Shown piece by piece: positions 14,360 through 30,588 of a stretch of DNA of 64,000 nt. The notes under the pieces are model-generated. The model worked only from the letters and a program-made list of their open reading frames with translations. It ran no database searches and had not been told where the DNA came from. Origin of the DNA: Pseudisothecium myosuroides (taxonomy: Eukaryota > Streptophyta > Bryopsida > Hypnales > Lembophyllaceae); NCBI GenBank assembly GCA_951799445.1, contig OX637295.1, forward strand, positions 26,350,001-26,414,000, given 5' to 3'. The position numbers and the translations under genes are program-made. Each line of letters starts with the position of its first letter. The first letter of the stretch is position 1.

Positions 14360-15168
14360 CAAAAATTCAAGTCCATCGTATAAAACAGTTTTCCAGAAAT
14401 AGAAAACTTGCCTCCCTGTTTTTCATGATCCTCCCAAGGAAATTTTGGTGGCCAACAATTCCGATTCTTGCTTTTGTGTGCATGGATGTCCGCCTTAGAG
14501 GCAACAACCTTGTGCGTGTGGTACTCTGCAATCCTGCAATCAAGTTTGTGAGGCTGCAATTCCCGGATGTTTGAATGGGGAAATGCCCCACAAACGTCAA
14601 CCGGTCATGCCAACACAAGCTAATGCAGCTGCGTCGTTGATCGGTCTGTCAGTCATGGTTGTTTCATATAAGCCTCATTCTGCTACATTCAATCACGAGG
14701 CCCTTATTAGATCAACAACCACAGCGTGAATTCAAAACAAAAATAAATAGAATCATGTTGAATCTGATGTCCCTGATCAAAATTTCAAATTTCCTCACGA
14801 TCTTCAAGTTGACACACAAGGTTAGGCGGGCCATCGTCATCAAATCATGCACCACACTCTCACCGAGTGGCTACCTCGATTCCTCCCGCAATGCATGAGC
14901 ATCTGGGGTGCAAAGCTTCACTTACACAAACCAAGAGACGCTGCATTGTGCTCTACACATTGCTTGAATCTCTCAAGTACAAAGCTGCAAATCTATTCCA
15001 TTTCACATCCTTCTTGCACAATCTCACGCTACTAGGGATGTCCAACACTACATTACTGGCTGAAATTGCAGATACGAAAGTAGTCATGCTCAAGAATTAC
15101 GCTCACACGCGCGTCTAAAAGTATCGTGATGCTGTTATTGAATATTCAAAATATGGGGCTGCGAGAAG
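14360..15168. other. Intergenic stretch downstream of the RIQ-like gene
   Basis: Moderate GC with overlapping short frames on both strands (for example - 14338-14559, - 14367-14618, + 14867-15118). None reads as a known protein. The part nearest 15168 is presumably the 3' UTR of the RIQ-like gene. No terminal repeats were noticed. Confidence 0.45.
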
Positions 15169-15771
15169 CTATTCTTCTTGCAAGCCGGTCAACACTATGC
15201 TTCCTATGAACAAAGCCCCGGCGCCCGCCAAGCAAAGCAAACTCACGGCATTCTGCAGCACCAAGAGGGCAGTGGAATCGTCGGGGACGAAGACGGGGAT
15301 GGCGATGGCCAACACAATGAGAGGGAGCGAAAGGGAAGCCAACGCGGCAGGACTAGCGGTCGCGAAATTCTCAGCAAGACTGAGCAAGCCGAGGTCCTCC
15401 GCCTTGGACAAGAGACCGAGCTTCTCAATTTGCGATAGGCTAATGCCGAGGCTCTCGGCTTTGCTGAGGAGACCCGCCTTCTCCACTTGCGACAACAACT
15501 TCTTCTTCTCCAGCTTCCTCACGATGTTTATGGGCTCCGTCTCGGTGTTCTCCGCGAAAATGCCCGCCCCGAACCACTGCTTGCTCCACCCGTCATCGTA
15601 CGCGTTCACCTTCTTCTTGGGCGCCATGGCTCGCACCTGGACTGGCTTCCGAGCGGGCGGACACATCTTCTTGTCGCGCACCAAGCCATCGCCCAGCTTC
15701 TGCATGGAGCTGCAATTCGCCGAGAAGCCCAGCGCCTGAATTCCGACTGCAGTTTGAGCCATGGCCGCCAT
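15169..15771 (-). CDS. RIQ: RIQ-like (DUF1118) chloroplast thylakoid membrane protein
   Basis: A single-exon gene of 200 residues. Arabidopsis RIQ1 and RIQ2, the known DUF1118 proteins, affect LHCII organisation, grana stacking and induction of non-photochemical quenching. Residues 1-48 are rich in Ala, Ser, Lys and Arg, as in a chloroplast transit peptide, ending near KPVQVRA. The central part has a repeated amphipathic motif: KLLSQVEKAGLLSKAESLG (91-109) and QIEKLGLLSKAEDLGLLSLA (114-133). Two hydrophobic segments follow, about 142-163 and 167-195, so the mature protein likely spans the thylakoid membrane twice. The start is the first ATG; a second ATG lies four codons on. Codons are GC-rich compared with the flanks. 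Antisense frames over the same bases are shadows. The family call is from memory of the LLSKAE repeats. Confidence 0.88.
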   Translation of the reverse strand: MAAMAQTAVGIQALGFSANCSSMQKLGDGLVRDKKMCPPARKPVQVRAMAPKKKVNAYDDGWSKQWFGAGIFAENTETEPINIVRKLEKKKLLSQVEKAGLLSKAESLGISLSQIEKLGLLSKAEDLGLLSLAENFATASPAALASLSLPLIVLAIAIPVFVPDDSTALLVLQNAVSLLCLAGAGALFIGSIVLTGLQEE

Positions 15772-16140
15772 AGCCGTGGTCTGTCAGCCTTGGAAAAAAA
15801 AATCAAACAGCCCCTCAGAATTCCACGGCAATCCACATCTATCTCCAACAGAGACGCCGAAGTTGGCACACACAAGCACACTCCGAATCTGCACAACCAG
15901 TAGTCGCCCGCTCGCACTGACCACCAGGATAATGATTTGCTCCCTATTTCCGTCGTCGTCAAATTTCTTGTGGTTGGATTCAAGTCTCCTTGCGAATGGG
16001 TAGGATTCCAAGGCGCAGGCCACCCGGCCAAGAAATTCGATTCGATATCCGAATCCTTATCAGGTCCTCAACCGGGTCCTCATCCAAGTCCTCAATCAGG
16101 GAGCGGTCCATCAAGACCGAACGCCCAGGAACCCTAAGGG
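15772..16140 (-). promoter_or_regulatory. Upstream region of the RIQ-like gene
   Basis: GC-rich DNA immediately 5' of the RIQ-like start on the minus strand, expected to hold its 5' UTR and promoter. No TATA box or light-response motif is convincing. Near 16060-16105 the words GGTCCTC(A)..AAGTCCTCAATCAGG recur as a short degenerate tandem. Confidence 0.35.
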
Positions 16141-17211
16141 ACAGCTGGCATTAGATTGGCCACTGGGGGGGAGCTGGACCTCAGATTGGCTTCAACTGGT
16201 ACTTCAACTGAAGCATAACTTAAGGTGGGAGCATCCATAACCGTCCGTTTAATCCATGGGGAGCAGACCATAAGAAAATAAATAGATACAAAAGAACCTC
16301 TCTAAACCGATCGGTCCTGGACTGGTCTGACAAGATTACATTAGGGAGGATTATTGGCTTCTGGAGGGTCATTTTTAGTCACAACCTTTCTGAAGTGGCC
16401 CAGTCCGGGACCGGTCTGATAAGATTGGTTTATAGAGGTTTATTAGCTTATGGAGGATAGACTTAGGGAGGTTCTACTGTAGAAAGGAAGGCAAATGGGA
16501 GAGTGTAAGATAAATAAATAAAACTCTTTAATCTAAAAAATGTCCTAAAGAAATCTTGGTCAAAGTGTAAAAAGGAAAAGCACCCTAAACCAATGCTTAG
16601 TGGCCTCATTTCCAAACACAAATCATAGAAAATCCAACGGCCACAAAACCACTTGATGTTTGGAGTTTGGACACCTAATGGGCAGATTAGGGGGTAGTCA
16701 AAGGGAACGGGTTCTGGTACATAGGGGGAAATGGGTGCTCCTACCTCACATCCTACCTTAAAGATACTTGTAGCAACTCCTATAGCCAGACCTTTTACAT
16801 TTTCCATAATGATGAATTTAGTGTCATCTCACTGTTGAATATAAGCTTATTACCATTTGTTTGGTTGTGCATGGGGGCCTTACAACTTGCAAAGAATGTG
16901 TATAGGGTCTTCAAATGATCACATTACATTTGGTAGGCACAGTGCTAGTTTAGAAGAAACTTGGCCTTTGAACCAAGTAGAATGAGAAGTTCGTAGTATT
17001 TCATATCCACTCCACAATAAAAATTAATCAACTTTTAACCATTAACTTTTCATAAATATTATGGGCCAAAAATTAGAGGGTAAGTCAATCAAATTACAAC
17101 ATCTTCAAGATGAAATTATAGACTTGCAATAACATTACAAAATTTGCCTTAGAAATTGTCAGAAGGCACTTCTAATTTTCTATACAATTGTCATCCACAG
17201 CAAATACTTCT
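16141..17211. other. Intergenic stretch with an inverted repeat
   Basis: No gene is supported. At about 16300-16445 the words AACCTCTCTAAACCGATCGG..GACTGGTCTGACAAGATT and, in mirrored order, CCAGTCC..GGTCTGATAAGATT..TATAGAGGTT form an imperfect inverted repeat, perhaps a small foldback element. A 114-codon minus-strand frame at 16463-16807 has no protein-like character. Confidence 0.45.
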
Positions 17212-17575
17212 TCATTGACGAGGAGGACCTTGTACTAGCAATTGCCCCAATAGTGCCATTGCATTTGCCATAGATTGAAGAGCTTCAACCAAAGCTTGAG
17301 AGGTTCCTCTATTGGCCTCTATTTTCTCTCCCTCCATGTCTACAATTTCCCTATGTCTCGCATCCTCCCTATTTTGAATTCTATCAAGAACTTCTACAAG
17401 CTTCTCCTTATTCAAGACAAGTGCATCCCATAGAGCTTTTGAAGAGCGGGGCAATGTCCTTTTTCTTGTTGTAGTATTTGATTGAGATTCTATTTGTTTT
17501 ACATCATCGTCACTATCATCTCCATGCTCAGATGCATCTTATCCCCCTTATTCTGACCCTAAACACATTATACAT
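17212..17575 (-). pseudogene. Degraded transposon-type ORF, C-terminal helical part
   Basis: The minus-strand reading is protein-like: an acidic stretch EHGDDSDDDVKQIESQ, a basic turn TTTRKRTLPRSSKALWDAL, then helix-forming text with SQALVEALQSMANAMALLGQ and a stop. This resembles the C-terminal coiled part of Myb/SANT-like or NAM-associated proteins of plant PIF/Harbinger-type elements, by style rather than by a definite match. Upstream of the first ATG (17454) coding character continues, but two TAA codons lie in frame between about 17540 and 17560. Further minus-strand reading at 18041-18338 may be more of the same unit. I infer a dead transposon-derived gene. Confidence 0.45.
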
Positions 17576-18580
17576 TGTAATATCATTAGAAAACACTCAG
17601 GTGAAAAGGGGCTTTATAAGTTCTCTTAATTAACAAGGCATTTCATAGTATACTTTTGGTACAAAATAATTTTTAAATTTTTTTAAAAACATCAAATAAA
17701 GGTTATCTATTTAAAAAATAAAATCAAAGGTACAATACATATTAGAAGAAATGATACAGCTCATATATTGGATGGGTTCTTATAAAATGTTGTAGCATCC
17801 AAAACATGATCTGGTTGTACGTCACAAGATGCTCTAGACAACCAATAAATTATGTAATGATATACTTTTCTTTTTATGATGGTTTTTAATTTAAACAATC
17901 TCTTCACATTATTTTCGGAATAAGACCAAAAAGACAATCATCTACCAAACACGTCTTTTATATATAATCATATACATTTTTAAAGTTGGCCCTTGTTTGA
18001 TCCCATTTGTAATTGCATTGATTTGGACTCCTATTGATCTCTAATTGGAAATACCTTTCTGACAAACTTTTCCCTTTTTGAGTAGAAGTTTGATGTAAGA
18101 GGTGTCAATTGGTACTACTTGGCCCACTCGTTTCAGACCACTACTCTTGGTAGGTTGTACACAGGATCCACAATTCATCATTGATCCATAGTACACCAGC
18201 AAAGGTGCGACCGAGATGCATCCCTTGCACATCTCTCTGTTGCACCTTTTTATCTTTGTAGTGTAAATTCAAGTCATTTGCTTGAATTCGTGCTCTTACT
18301 AATCCTTTGAGAGGCGACAATAATGCTTGATTTTCCACTGTTTAATACCAAAGTGCCAAGAAAAATTACAAGATGAAAATATATAATATAAACTTAGATG
18401 AAAAAAAACTTAAATTCTGAAGACACACAACTAAAGACTAAAATAATTTCTTGAATCAATATATAACTAATGGCCTTTGTGTTCCTTCCCCTAGTTGTTT
18501 CATAGTAGAGTGGAGAAATAAAACATGAAATAGCACAAGAAATAGAGATAAAAATAACCCTCTAAAAAATTTAGAAAATG
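17576..18580. other. AT-rich stretch, possibly more of the decayed transposon ORF
   Basis: Two overlapping minus-strand frames (18041-18232 and 18141-18338) contain some protein-like text (LVRARIQANDLNLHYKDKK, SSGLKRVGQVVPIDTSY) that could belong to the degraded ORF at 17212. The remainder shows nothing recognisable. Confidence 0.35.
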
Positions 18581-18887
18581 AAAGAATATTAAAAATAAAA
18601 CAATTGTAGGCTATATTTATTACTCTTTGAATTAATGACTTTGTATTGACATTGTAATAAATAGAAGCCCTACAAATGCACTCTATAAATGGATTTATTT
18701 TGAACTTACGAAGTAAAAGAATATTAAAAATAATACAATTGCAAGCTATATTTATTACTCTTTGAATTGGTGACTTTGTACTGACATTGTAATAAATAGA
18801 AGCCTTTCAAATGCACTCTATAAATGGATTTATTTTGAACTTATGAAGTAAAAGAATATTAAAAATAATACAATTGCAAGCTATTTT
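18581..18887 (+). repeat. 135-bp tandem repeat, 2.3 copies
   Basis: The word AAAGAATATTAAAAATAA begins at 18581, 18716 and 18851, an exact spacing of 135 bases. Copies one and two are nearly identical across their length (ACTCTTTGAATT..GACTTTGTA.TGACATTG..TAAATAGAAGCC). The third is cut after about 36 bases. It looks like a recent local duplication. Confidence 0.9.
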
Positions 18888-19015
18888 AACCGGGCTCATA
18901 ACCGTGGAAATCATCTGTTTCGTCACCATGTGGATTGTTGGATTAAAGTAATGCAAAAGCACTCAGTGGAAGTCAAACTACTGTAGATGATCTTCCCTTT
19001 CCCCACAAAATTTGG

Positions 19016-19354
19016 ATGATAAATAGTTGCACTTCTTTCTTATTTAGGAGATTCTCTTGTCATTCATCGGCCGCAAAACATCTGCCTCGACGTTTAAGGG
19101 TTAACCAAGCTTCAAAGAAGGCCGTCAAGAGGGGCAAGCATGCAGCACATCTCAGGCCCTCTGTCACTTTAGTGTTTTTTGGGGTCTGCGGATTGCTTGT
19201 CGCCATGCCGAAACCGGTATATGCGAAGACCCTGACGGGCAAGATTGTCGATATCAGCGATCAACTGAAGATTATGGACAAGGAGCGGTTGATCTTGATG
19301 ACGCCCTTAGCTCGCAAATACCGTCTATTGATGAGTTTTCGTTTGTGCTGCTGA
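19016..19354 (+). CDS. Possible first exon of a plastid-targeted protein, uncertain
   Basis: An open frame of 112 codons in a local GC rise. The N-terminus is rich in Ser, Arg and Lys without acids (FRRFSCHSSAAKHLPRRLRV) like a transit peptide. It is followed by a hydrophobic segment VTLVFFGVCGLLVAMPKPVY and an Ala-Lys site, then a soluble part KTLTGKIVDISDQLKIMDKE. That arrangement suits a thylakoid or envelope protein. The last 15 codons look non-coding, so an intron probably begins after about 19320. An overlapping frame (DLDDALSSQIPSIDE) could alternatively carry on. I do not recognise the protein and could not find downstream exons. Confidence 0.35.
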   Translation: MINSCTSFLFRRFSCHSSAAKHLPRRLRVNQASKKAVKRGKHAAHLRPSVTLVFFGVCGLLVAMPKPVYAKTLTGKIVDISDQLKIMDKERLILMTPLARKYRLLMSFRLCC

Positions 19355-25547
<6,193 letters not shown>

Positions 25548-26985
25548 CCACTTTAGACTATGGTGGAGAAGTGCACCGGTCGGTCAAGAAGCTTTGGCCA
25601 AGACATGGTTATTTGAGGCAACCAGGGGGATGTTGGACAAGATGGAAAGACTATAAAATAATGCCTTAAGAAGCCTCGACCGGTCGTAGTGTAAACAACA
25701 ATTGGATAAGTTTTCCAACAACTTCACAAATTGAAGTTCATCGGACAACAATTTCCATGGACATATTTTGTACGTTTGGGGTTGCAATGAATTTTGAGAA
25801 GCTATAACTTTTGCATCCGGTGCTCAAATTCAATAAAACTTATTAGAAAAAATATGCAAATATGCAAATATGCAAATTCAATAAAACTTATTTGGAAAAA
25901 TATGCCTAATTGTCATATTTGTGTGGTAATATTTGACATCAATCTATTAGGTATCAAATTTGAAATAATCATTTAAGTACATGGGGTTCAATTTTGGTTC
26001 ACCAATTATAGTTCTTTCACATTGCTTCACAAGCCTTTTCATTATTTTTCCATAAAGATGAGTAAACAAGCTCCTTATACAAGTAGGGTGGTAGGAGGTA
26101 AATAATCCCTGTGGGATATATAAATAATGATTAGTAGGAGCTGAACCACTCATAGTGAAGTCAAAAACAAAGATTGTGTTTGAAGTAGAATTTCAAACCT
26201 AATTTAGGCTTAGTAGATTATTATTTATTTTTAACTTTAAACTAATTTTTTAGGAAAATAAGTCTTAATTTCATATCCAAAAATCCAATTAAGATTTTTA
26301 GCCTCCTATGAAAAGTTACACCCAAATTTTAGAGAGGGGTTGAAAGGAACATTTTCTTTGACATTTTCAAATGTCCTCTGTGAATTTTGTCCATAAATTT
26401 TGATTGAAGTTTCAAACTTAGAAATGGATTTTTAAAGATGGAATTTAGCTTAATTTATTAGTTTTTCTTAGTTCAAAAGGTTTTTGAAAATAGTTATTCT
26501 ACTATGTTTAAATGAGGTCTGAAATTCTACTTCTGATGGTGAATTTGTAAATTTCAAATAGAATTTGTAAATGTCAGAGTTTCTTGTGATGGTGAATTTG
26601 TAACTCATAGCAGAGTACTAGTTCTCAGTTACAAATCACGAGGGTTGTGCATGGCATGAGAGAGCAACAAGAAAGAGAGTCTATCCAATAAGATTAGTCA
26701 CAAAAAATAATAATTTAGTGATGTGGGAGTTCTCTGGAGGCAAATTTATAGTGGAATGGTTCAGGCTGGCTGAGAAACTTAACCTCCGGAGAACTTCCAT
26801 TACAGAAAGTGTTGCCATGTAGGCATCTATGTCATCTTTTCATCCATGCTTAAGGTTCTCCAACATACAAGTCTTGGCCGTAGTGTAAACCCAATCTAGT
26901 GAAGAACAAAATTTGCTCCAATCATATTGCTCCATTTCCCTACAATTCTTGACCAGTGCACTTCTCCACTGTAGTGTAAAATTGC
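25548..26985. mobile_element. Segment bounded by inverted repeats, probable DNA transposon
   Basis: The left end reads GGGCCACTTTAGACTATGG then TGGAGAAGTGCACCGGTC. The right end, on the opposite strand, reads GGGCAATTTTACACTACAG then TGGAGAAGTGCACTGGTC. The pair encloses about 1.4 kb with no ORF. The words GTAGTGTAAAC recur inside near 25690 and 26880. Target duplications are not convincing, so the superfamily is open. The interior contains repeat family C. Confidence 0.55.
26065..26400 (+). repeat. Dispersed repeat family C, copy 1
   Basis: The stretch from GGGTGGTAGGAGG through TTTAGGCTTAGTAGATTA to AAATGTCC..TTTTGTCCAT is repeated in the same orientation at about 48735-49015, inside the large CACTA element. 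The following part (about 26440-26540, TTAGCTTAATTT..CATTCTACTATG type) is seen again at about 56743-56830. Confidence 0.6.
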
Positions 26986-27599
26986 CCTAAATGTGTAGCA
27001 TGCTTCATTTTTAACCCTCCTCTGAAGTACTTTCTAATTTTGAACCCAAATATGAACTTCTTTCCAATTAAATTTCCCCCCGGGGTTTTATTTTATTTTT
27101 GAAATGTATTCTATATTAAACAAAATGACAACATTGTACTAAGTTGTATCAAATTTTCTTCTTTGTAAACATACTATCCAAACTAGATATGTGAGAGGTT
27201 ACCTATGGAAAGAAATAACAACTATATCAATTATGGATTGATACATTGTAATGTTTAATAATGGAGGTAGTGAAAAATTGATAATGTACTTGGATGTCTT
27301 TCAATTATGCCTGCTTTGTCGAAATTCCAAATTTCTTCGCACAAGAATTTGGAATTGTAGTATATAACATTCATAATATCTATTTATTGAAGGCTTCTCA
27401 CGAATTTTTCTATAGAATTATAAAATAAAATCATTACGAGAATTTTTTTTTCAATGTTCATGTATTTGTGTTTTGTTTTCCAAAACTATGAATAGGAATG
27501 AAAGTGAAGATTGCAATTAACTCCCTTGCATACAATTTTGGAAGTAAACATCATAATCATTCATAGAATCAAAATTATCTTTTTCAATATTTAAGAAGA

Positions 27600-28830
27600 A
27601 TTTGACTGAGCTTTTTCCAAGAAAATAAAGTACTGAAAGGAGCAAAGAATTTTATTTTTGTAAACTTTAACCCCTAAAGGACCAAACTTTTTATTTTGGC
27701 AATATAGAAATTTCAGGCAAGTGAATGTAACTAGAAATTTCTATATTTTTGGCTAAAATTGTAAAAGAAAGTGAGAATGAGGAATAGCTTTAGAATTTAC
27801 CAAATTTAATGACATTTGGAAATCAGATTCAAAAGTTATAGCTTAATATGTTAATTTTTTTTATAAGTGTGTAGTTGGTGCGGAATGGCAGATTATAAAA
27901 AAACTTTTTTTAGAAGAAACAAAAGTTTCTGTAATGTTTTTTTTTTTTTTTTTTTTTTGGAAACATACGACCTTCAAGGTCCGCAATTGGACTAACACGA
28001 CACATCCAAGGCAATCTAGCTTTACAAATTCCAGAAATTACACACCTTAAGTATCCCCGTTAGGAACAAGTGGAGGGACAAATCCCTTCCTCCACGCGAG
28101 CAATACAACATGGGGAGTTGAACCGGGGACCTCATGGATCCCAACGGAAGTCCCTACCACCCGTCCATCACTCGGGGTAGTTTAAGGTCGTTGCGGGCCA
28201 ATAATTGGTTTTTAAAGGTTATATATACATGGAAAGCTTTGAATCATTCCATATTTGTCAGTGAATCAAAAGTCATGAGGATTTTCTGCTAGAGGGCAAT
28301 TATGGATTCCATACTTAAAAAAATAAACTTCGAAATTCTTTATCTTATTCAATTTTCAATGTTTAAAAAAAATCATAGGATGTAGATTGTTAATTACAAC
28401 ATTTCAGCCATTAGTATTTGCATTTTTCAATTCCATGATTTAATTCTTAATAATTTAATATTTTGAATTATTTTCTACTATGTACTTACAATTTTTTCCT
28501 CTATGTTGTACAATTCCAAGTGGTATTAAATCTTTTAAGCATGTAGCCAACTTATCTAGGAAAATAATCCAAAGAAGCACCATCAATTTGGACATTTCTT
28601 CATAGAAAACTAAGCTTATGAAGTGGAGCTGCCTTGGTTTTTGCAAGGCAGAAAATATGATTGTAGTGAATTTGAATGCTTATATCTTGCAATGCATGCT
28701 GTACAAATATCTGAAATGTTTACCAATTTTTTATCATACTACATACTAAAAGATCAAAAGGTCTGTCCTCGAAGAATTTTCTCACTAAAAGATCATATGG
28801 TTACATATTTTTAAAACCAAAATTAAGATC
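27600..28830 (+). repeat. Dispersed repeat family B, copy 1 (carries a SINE)
   Basis: It shares order and text with about 57850-58720 in the same orientation: CATGGAAAGCTTTGAATCAT, ATAGGATGTAGATTGTT, AGCATGTAG.TAACTT, CAAAGAAGCAC, CTTGCAAT. The block 27937-28195 is missing from the other copy and is annotated as a SINE. Confidence 0.7.
27937..28195 (-). mobile_element. tRNA-derived SINE
   Basis: Read on the minus strand, the element starts near 28195 in GC-rich DNA and ends in a run of 22 A (the T run at 27937-27958). An internal promoter B box GGTTCAACTCC (consensus GGTTCRANYCC) lies at 28115-28125, and an A-box-like GGACGGGTGG lies about 35 bases 5' of it. This promoter, the length of about 250 bp, the poly(A) tail and lack of ORF fit a tRNA-derived SINE mobilised by a LINE. 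It sits inside repeat family B, whose relative at about 58100-58150 lacks it. Target duplications were not identified. Confidence 0.75.
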
Positions 28831-29737
28831 ATATGGTACTTGTACTTAAAATGGCAATGAAGATGACGGGATGATGGTGTTAGTGTTTGTATTAAAATAG
28901 TTCTAGTACTTCATGTAGTCCACCTTTTGTCAGTGTTCCTACCATGTGAGTTTTCACACTTGCAGGTATACGTGGACTACTTATCGAAAGGTGAGAGGCA
29001 GGAAGAGCAGTGGCCTTAGCAACTTCCTGCCGGTCCATGATGTGAAAAGGTCCTTACTACAGTGTTCTAGCCTTGTAGATACAAACGGACCATAGCAAAT
29101 TGCTCCACTTTTCCTTGAAGCCAGCAATGATACCTGGGCCCTAGAAACGGATCTTAGAATACTGTTTGGGGGTAAATGACATGGAAGACCAATTCTTGTG
29201 CGTTGCGACTTAGTTCTGTGAACTACAGTAGGACTTTTACAATAATACACTGTCTTCGCCTTTGATAGTGCTTGGCTGAATGGCTTTGTAATCGGTACTA
29301 AGTTAGTCCTACTGAAATCGTAATGCACGTCATCTGTGTGTGCATTAGTGATAGTGAAAGAGTTGTAGTTATAGCTGAAATCGAAGACGTTCAAAAAGAG
29401 GCCTGAGGATGTATACCGCTGCATAGCTGTTGCATCAGTTTACAAGAAATGAAGTAAGTTCTCAAGAAGGACAGTACTCCATCTTCTAATCTTTTTTTAA
29501 ATCAGAAAAGAATTTTGGAATGTGTTCAGTTTTTTCTTTTAAGTAACAGGATCCTTTGAAATGGACGTTATAGCTTTAAACCTCCTTTGCATACCCAATG
29601 AGGACTGGAAACGTTGAATTTCATTTCAATTATAGACGACGTGTGAATCGAATGTCGAGTCCATGTTTAATTTGTAATTCTTGTGTCCGTGACTTTGCAG
29701 TACTGTCTACTTATCATGTCCACTTATCATATGGCAG

Positions 29738-30588
29738 GTACAGAAATGTCACTATTGCGGGGAGCATGCTCTCCGTCTACAACGCATGGTCCGTCTTGCA
29801 AACCAAAAACTTTTCATTGACAAACACGATCATGTGTTGGTAAGTTCTATAGAGGCAAGTTCACGTTGAAGCGGAAAAGGAGGATTACGTCAATTGTTCA
29901 TTTCTTTTTATTGTCAAGCTAATCACGGGTTCTGCAGCAAGAAGTTTACCTGTAATGTAGCAATGCGATTGCTGAAATGAGCAGCTCTTATTCATGAGGA
30001 ATTTGATTATTGACCTCAAATGAAATCCATCTGCATCACAGGTAATTACTCACACTAAAACTTTTTTTTTCCCCTTGAACTGTAAATGGCAGATAAAATC
30101 CGCAAACTTTTTGGAGCTCCATTAAATGCTTACAATGTCGATGGTCGAAGCACAATCAAATGTCTGAGCACTGGCGGGAACACAATATATTAGTACAACC
30201 TTATGATTTGATTTTATCCAGACGCGAGTCCGTTGCTGAAAACAATCCGAATGCTGAGACAACTTAGGAAATTGTGGAATCCAATGGAAGTTCAATGGAC
30301 ATGAGCCTCAAAGATTTTTTGATTTCAGAAGAGAATTATTTGGAGAAATTGGCAGCCCTGCATGAGGAGCACACCTGCTTATGTAGGAACGATTTAATCG
30401 GTGGTTCTAAATTTTGGCAAACGACGTTAGAAGACGTGTATAAAGAAAATATTTATACCATGTCATGTTTCTACCACGGTGATTACCCTCGTGACAAGTG
30501 GGAAGAAGAATATGATTTCTATCTTTACCAGCAAGTTTGTATTCAAGAAGAAGACCTTTATTTGCCATTGCCCAACGTATTGGGTTGA
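29738..30588 (+). CDS. Unrecognised gene, at least two exons
   Basis: Exon 29738-29839 is preceded by GGCAG and followed by an ideal donor GTAAGT. It encodes 34 residues with no stop (QKCHYCGEHALRLQRMVRLA, then NQKLFIDKHDHVL), including a CxxC that may bind metal. A second exon, 30268-30588, follows an acceptor ending ACTTAG and keeps phase 0. It encodes an acidic, helical, tyrosine-rich tail (MDMSLKDFLISEENYLEKLA at its start, LYLPLPNVLG at its end) and stops with TGA. Joining assumes the exons are adjacent; a short extra exon could lie near 30087. Upstream exons are not identified. I do not recognise the family; host gene or transposon cargo are both possible. Confidence 0.5.

Noticed and set aside
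14367..14618. Minus-strand frame containing RIGIVGHQNFLGRIMK, reminiscent of a Rossmann motif
   Set aside because: Only one short stretch resembles a nucleotide-binding loop, the glycine spacing is not right for prephenate or arogenate dehydrogenase, and no neighbouring exons fit.
15197..15903. Long plus-strand open frames opposite the RIQ-like gene
   Set aside because: They are antisense shadows of a GC-rich coding sequence; the minus-strand reading has the transit peptide, repeats and membrane segments of a known family.
16463..16807. 114-codon minus-strand frame
   Set aside because: No family resemblance and no codon or splice support.
28981..29424. 147-codon minus-strand frame
   Set aside because: No recognisable domain, no splice sites, and the amino acid order looks random; it lies just upstream of plus-strand exons. 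Kept out for lack of support.
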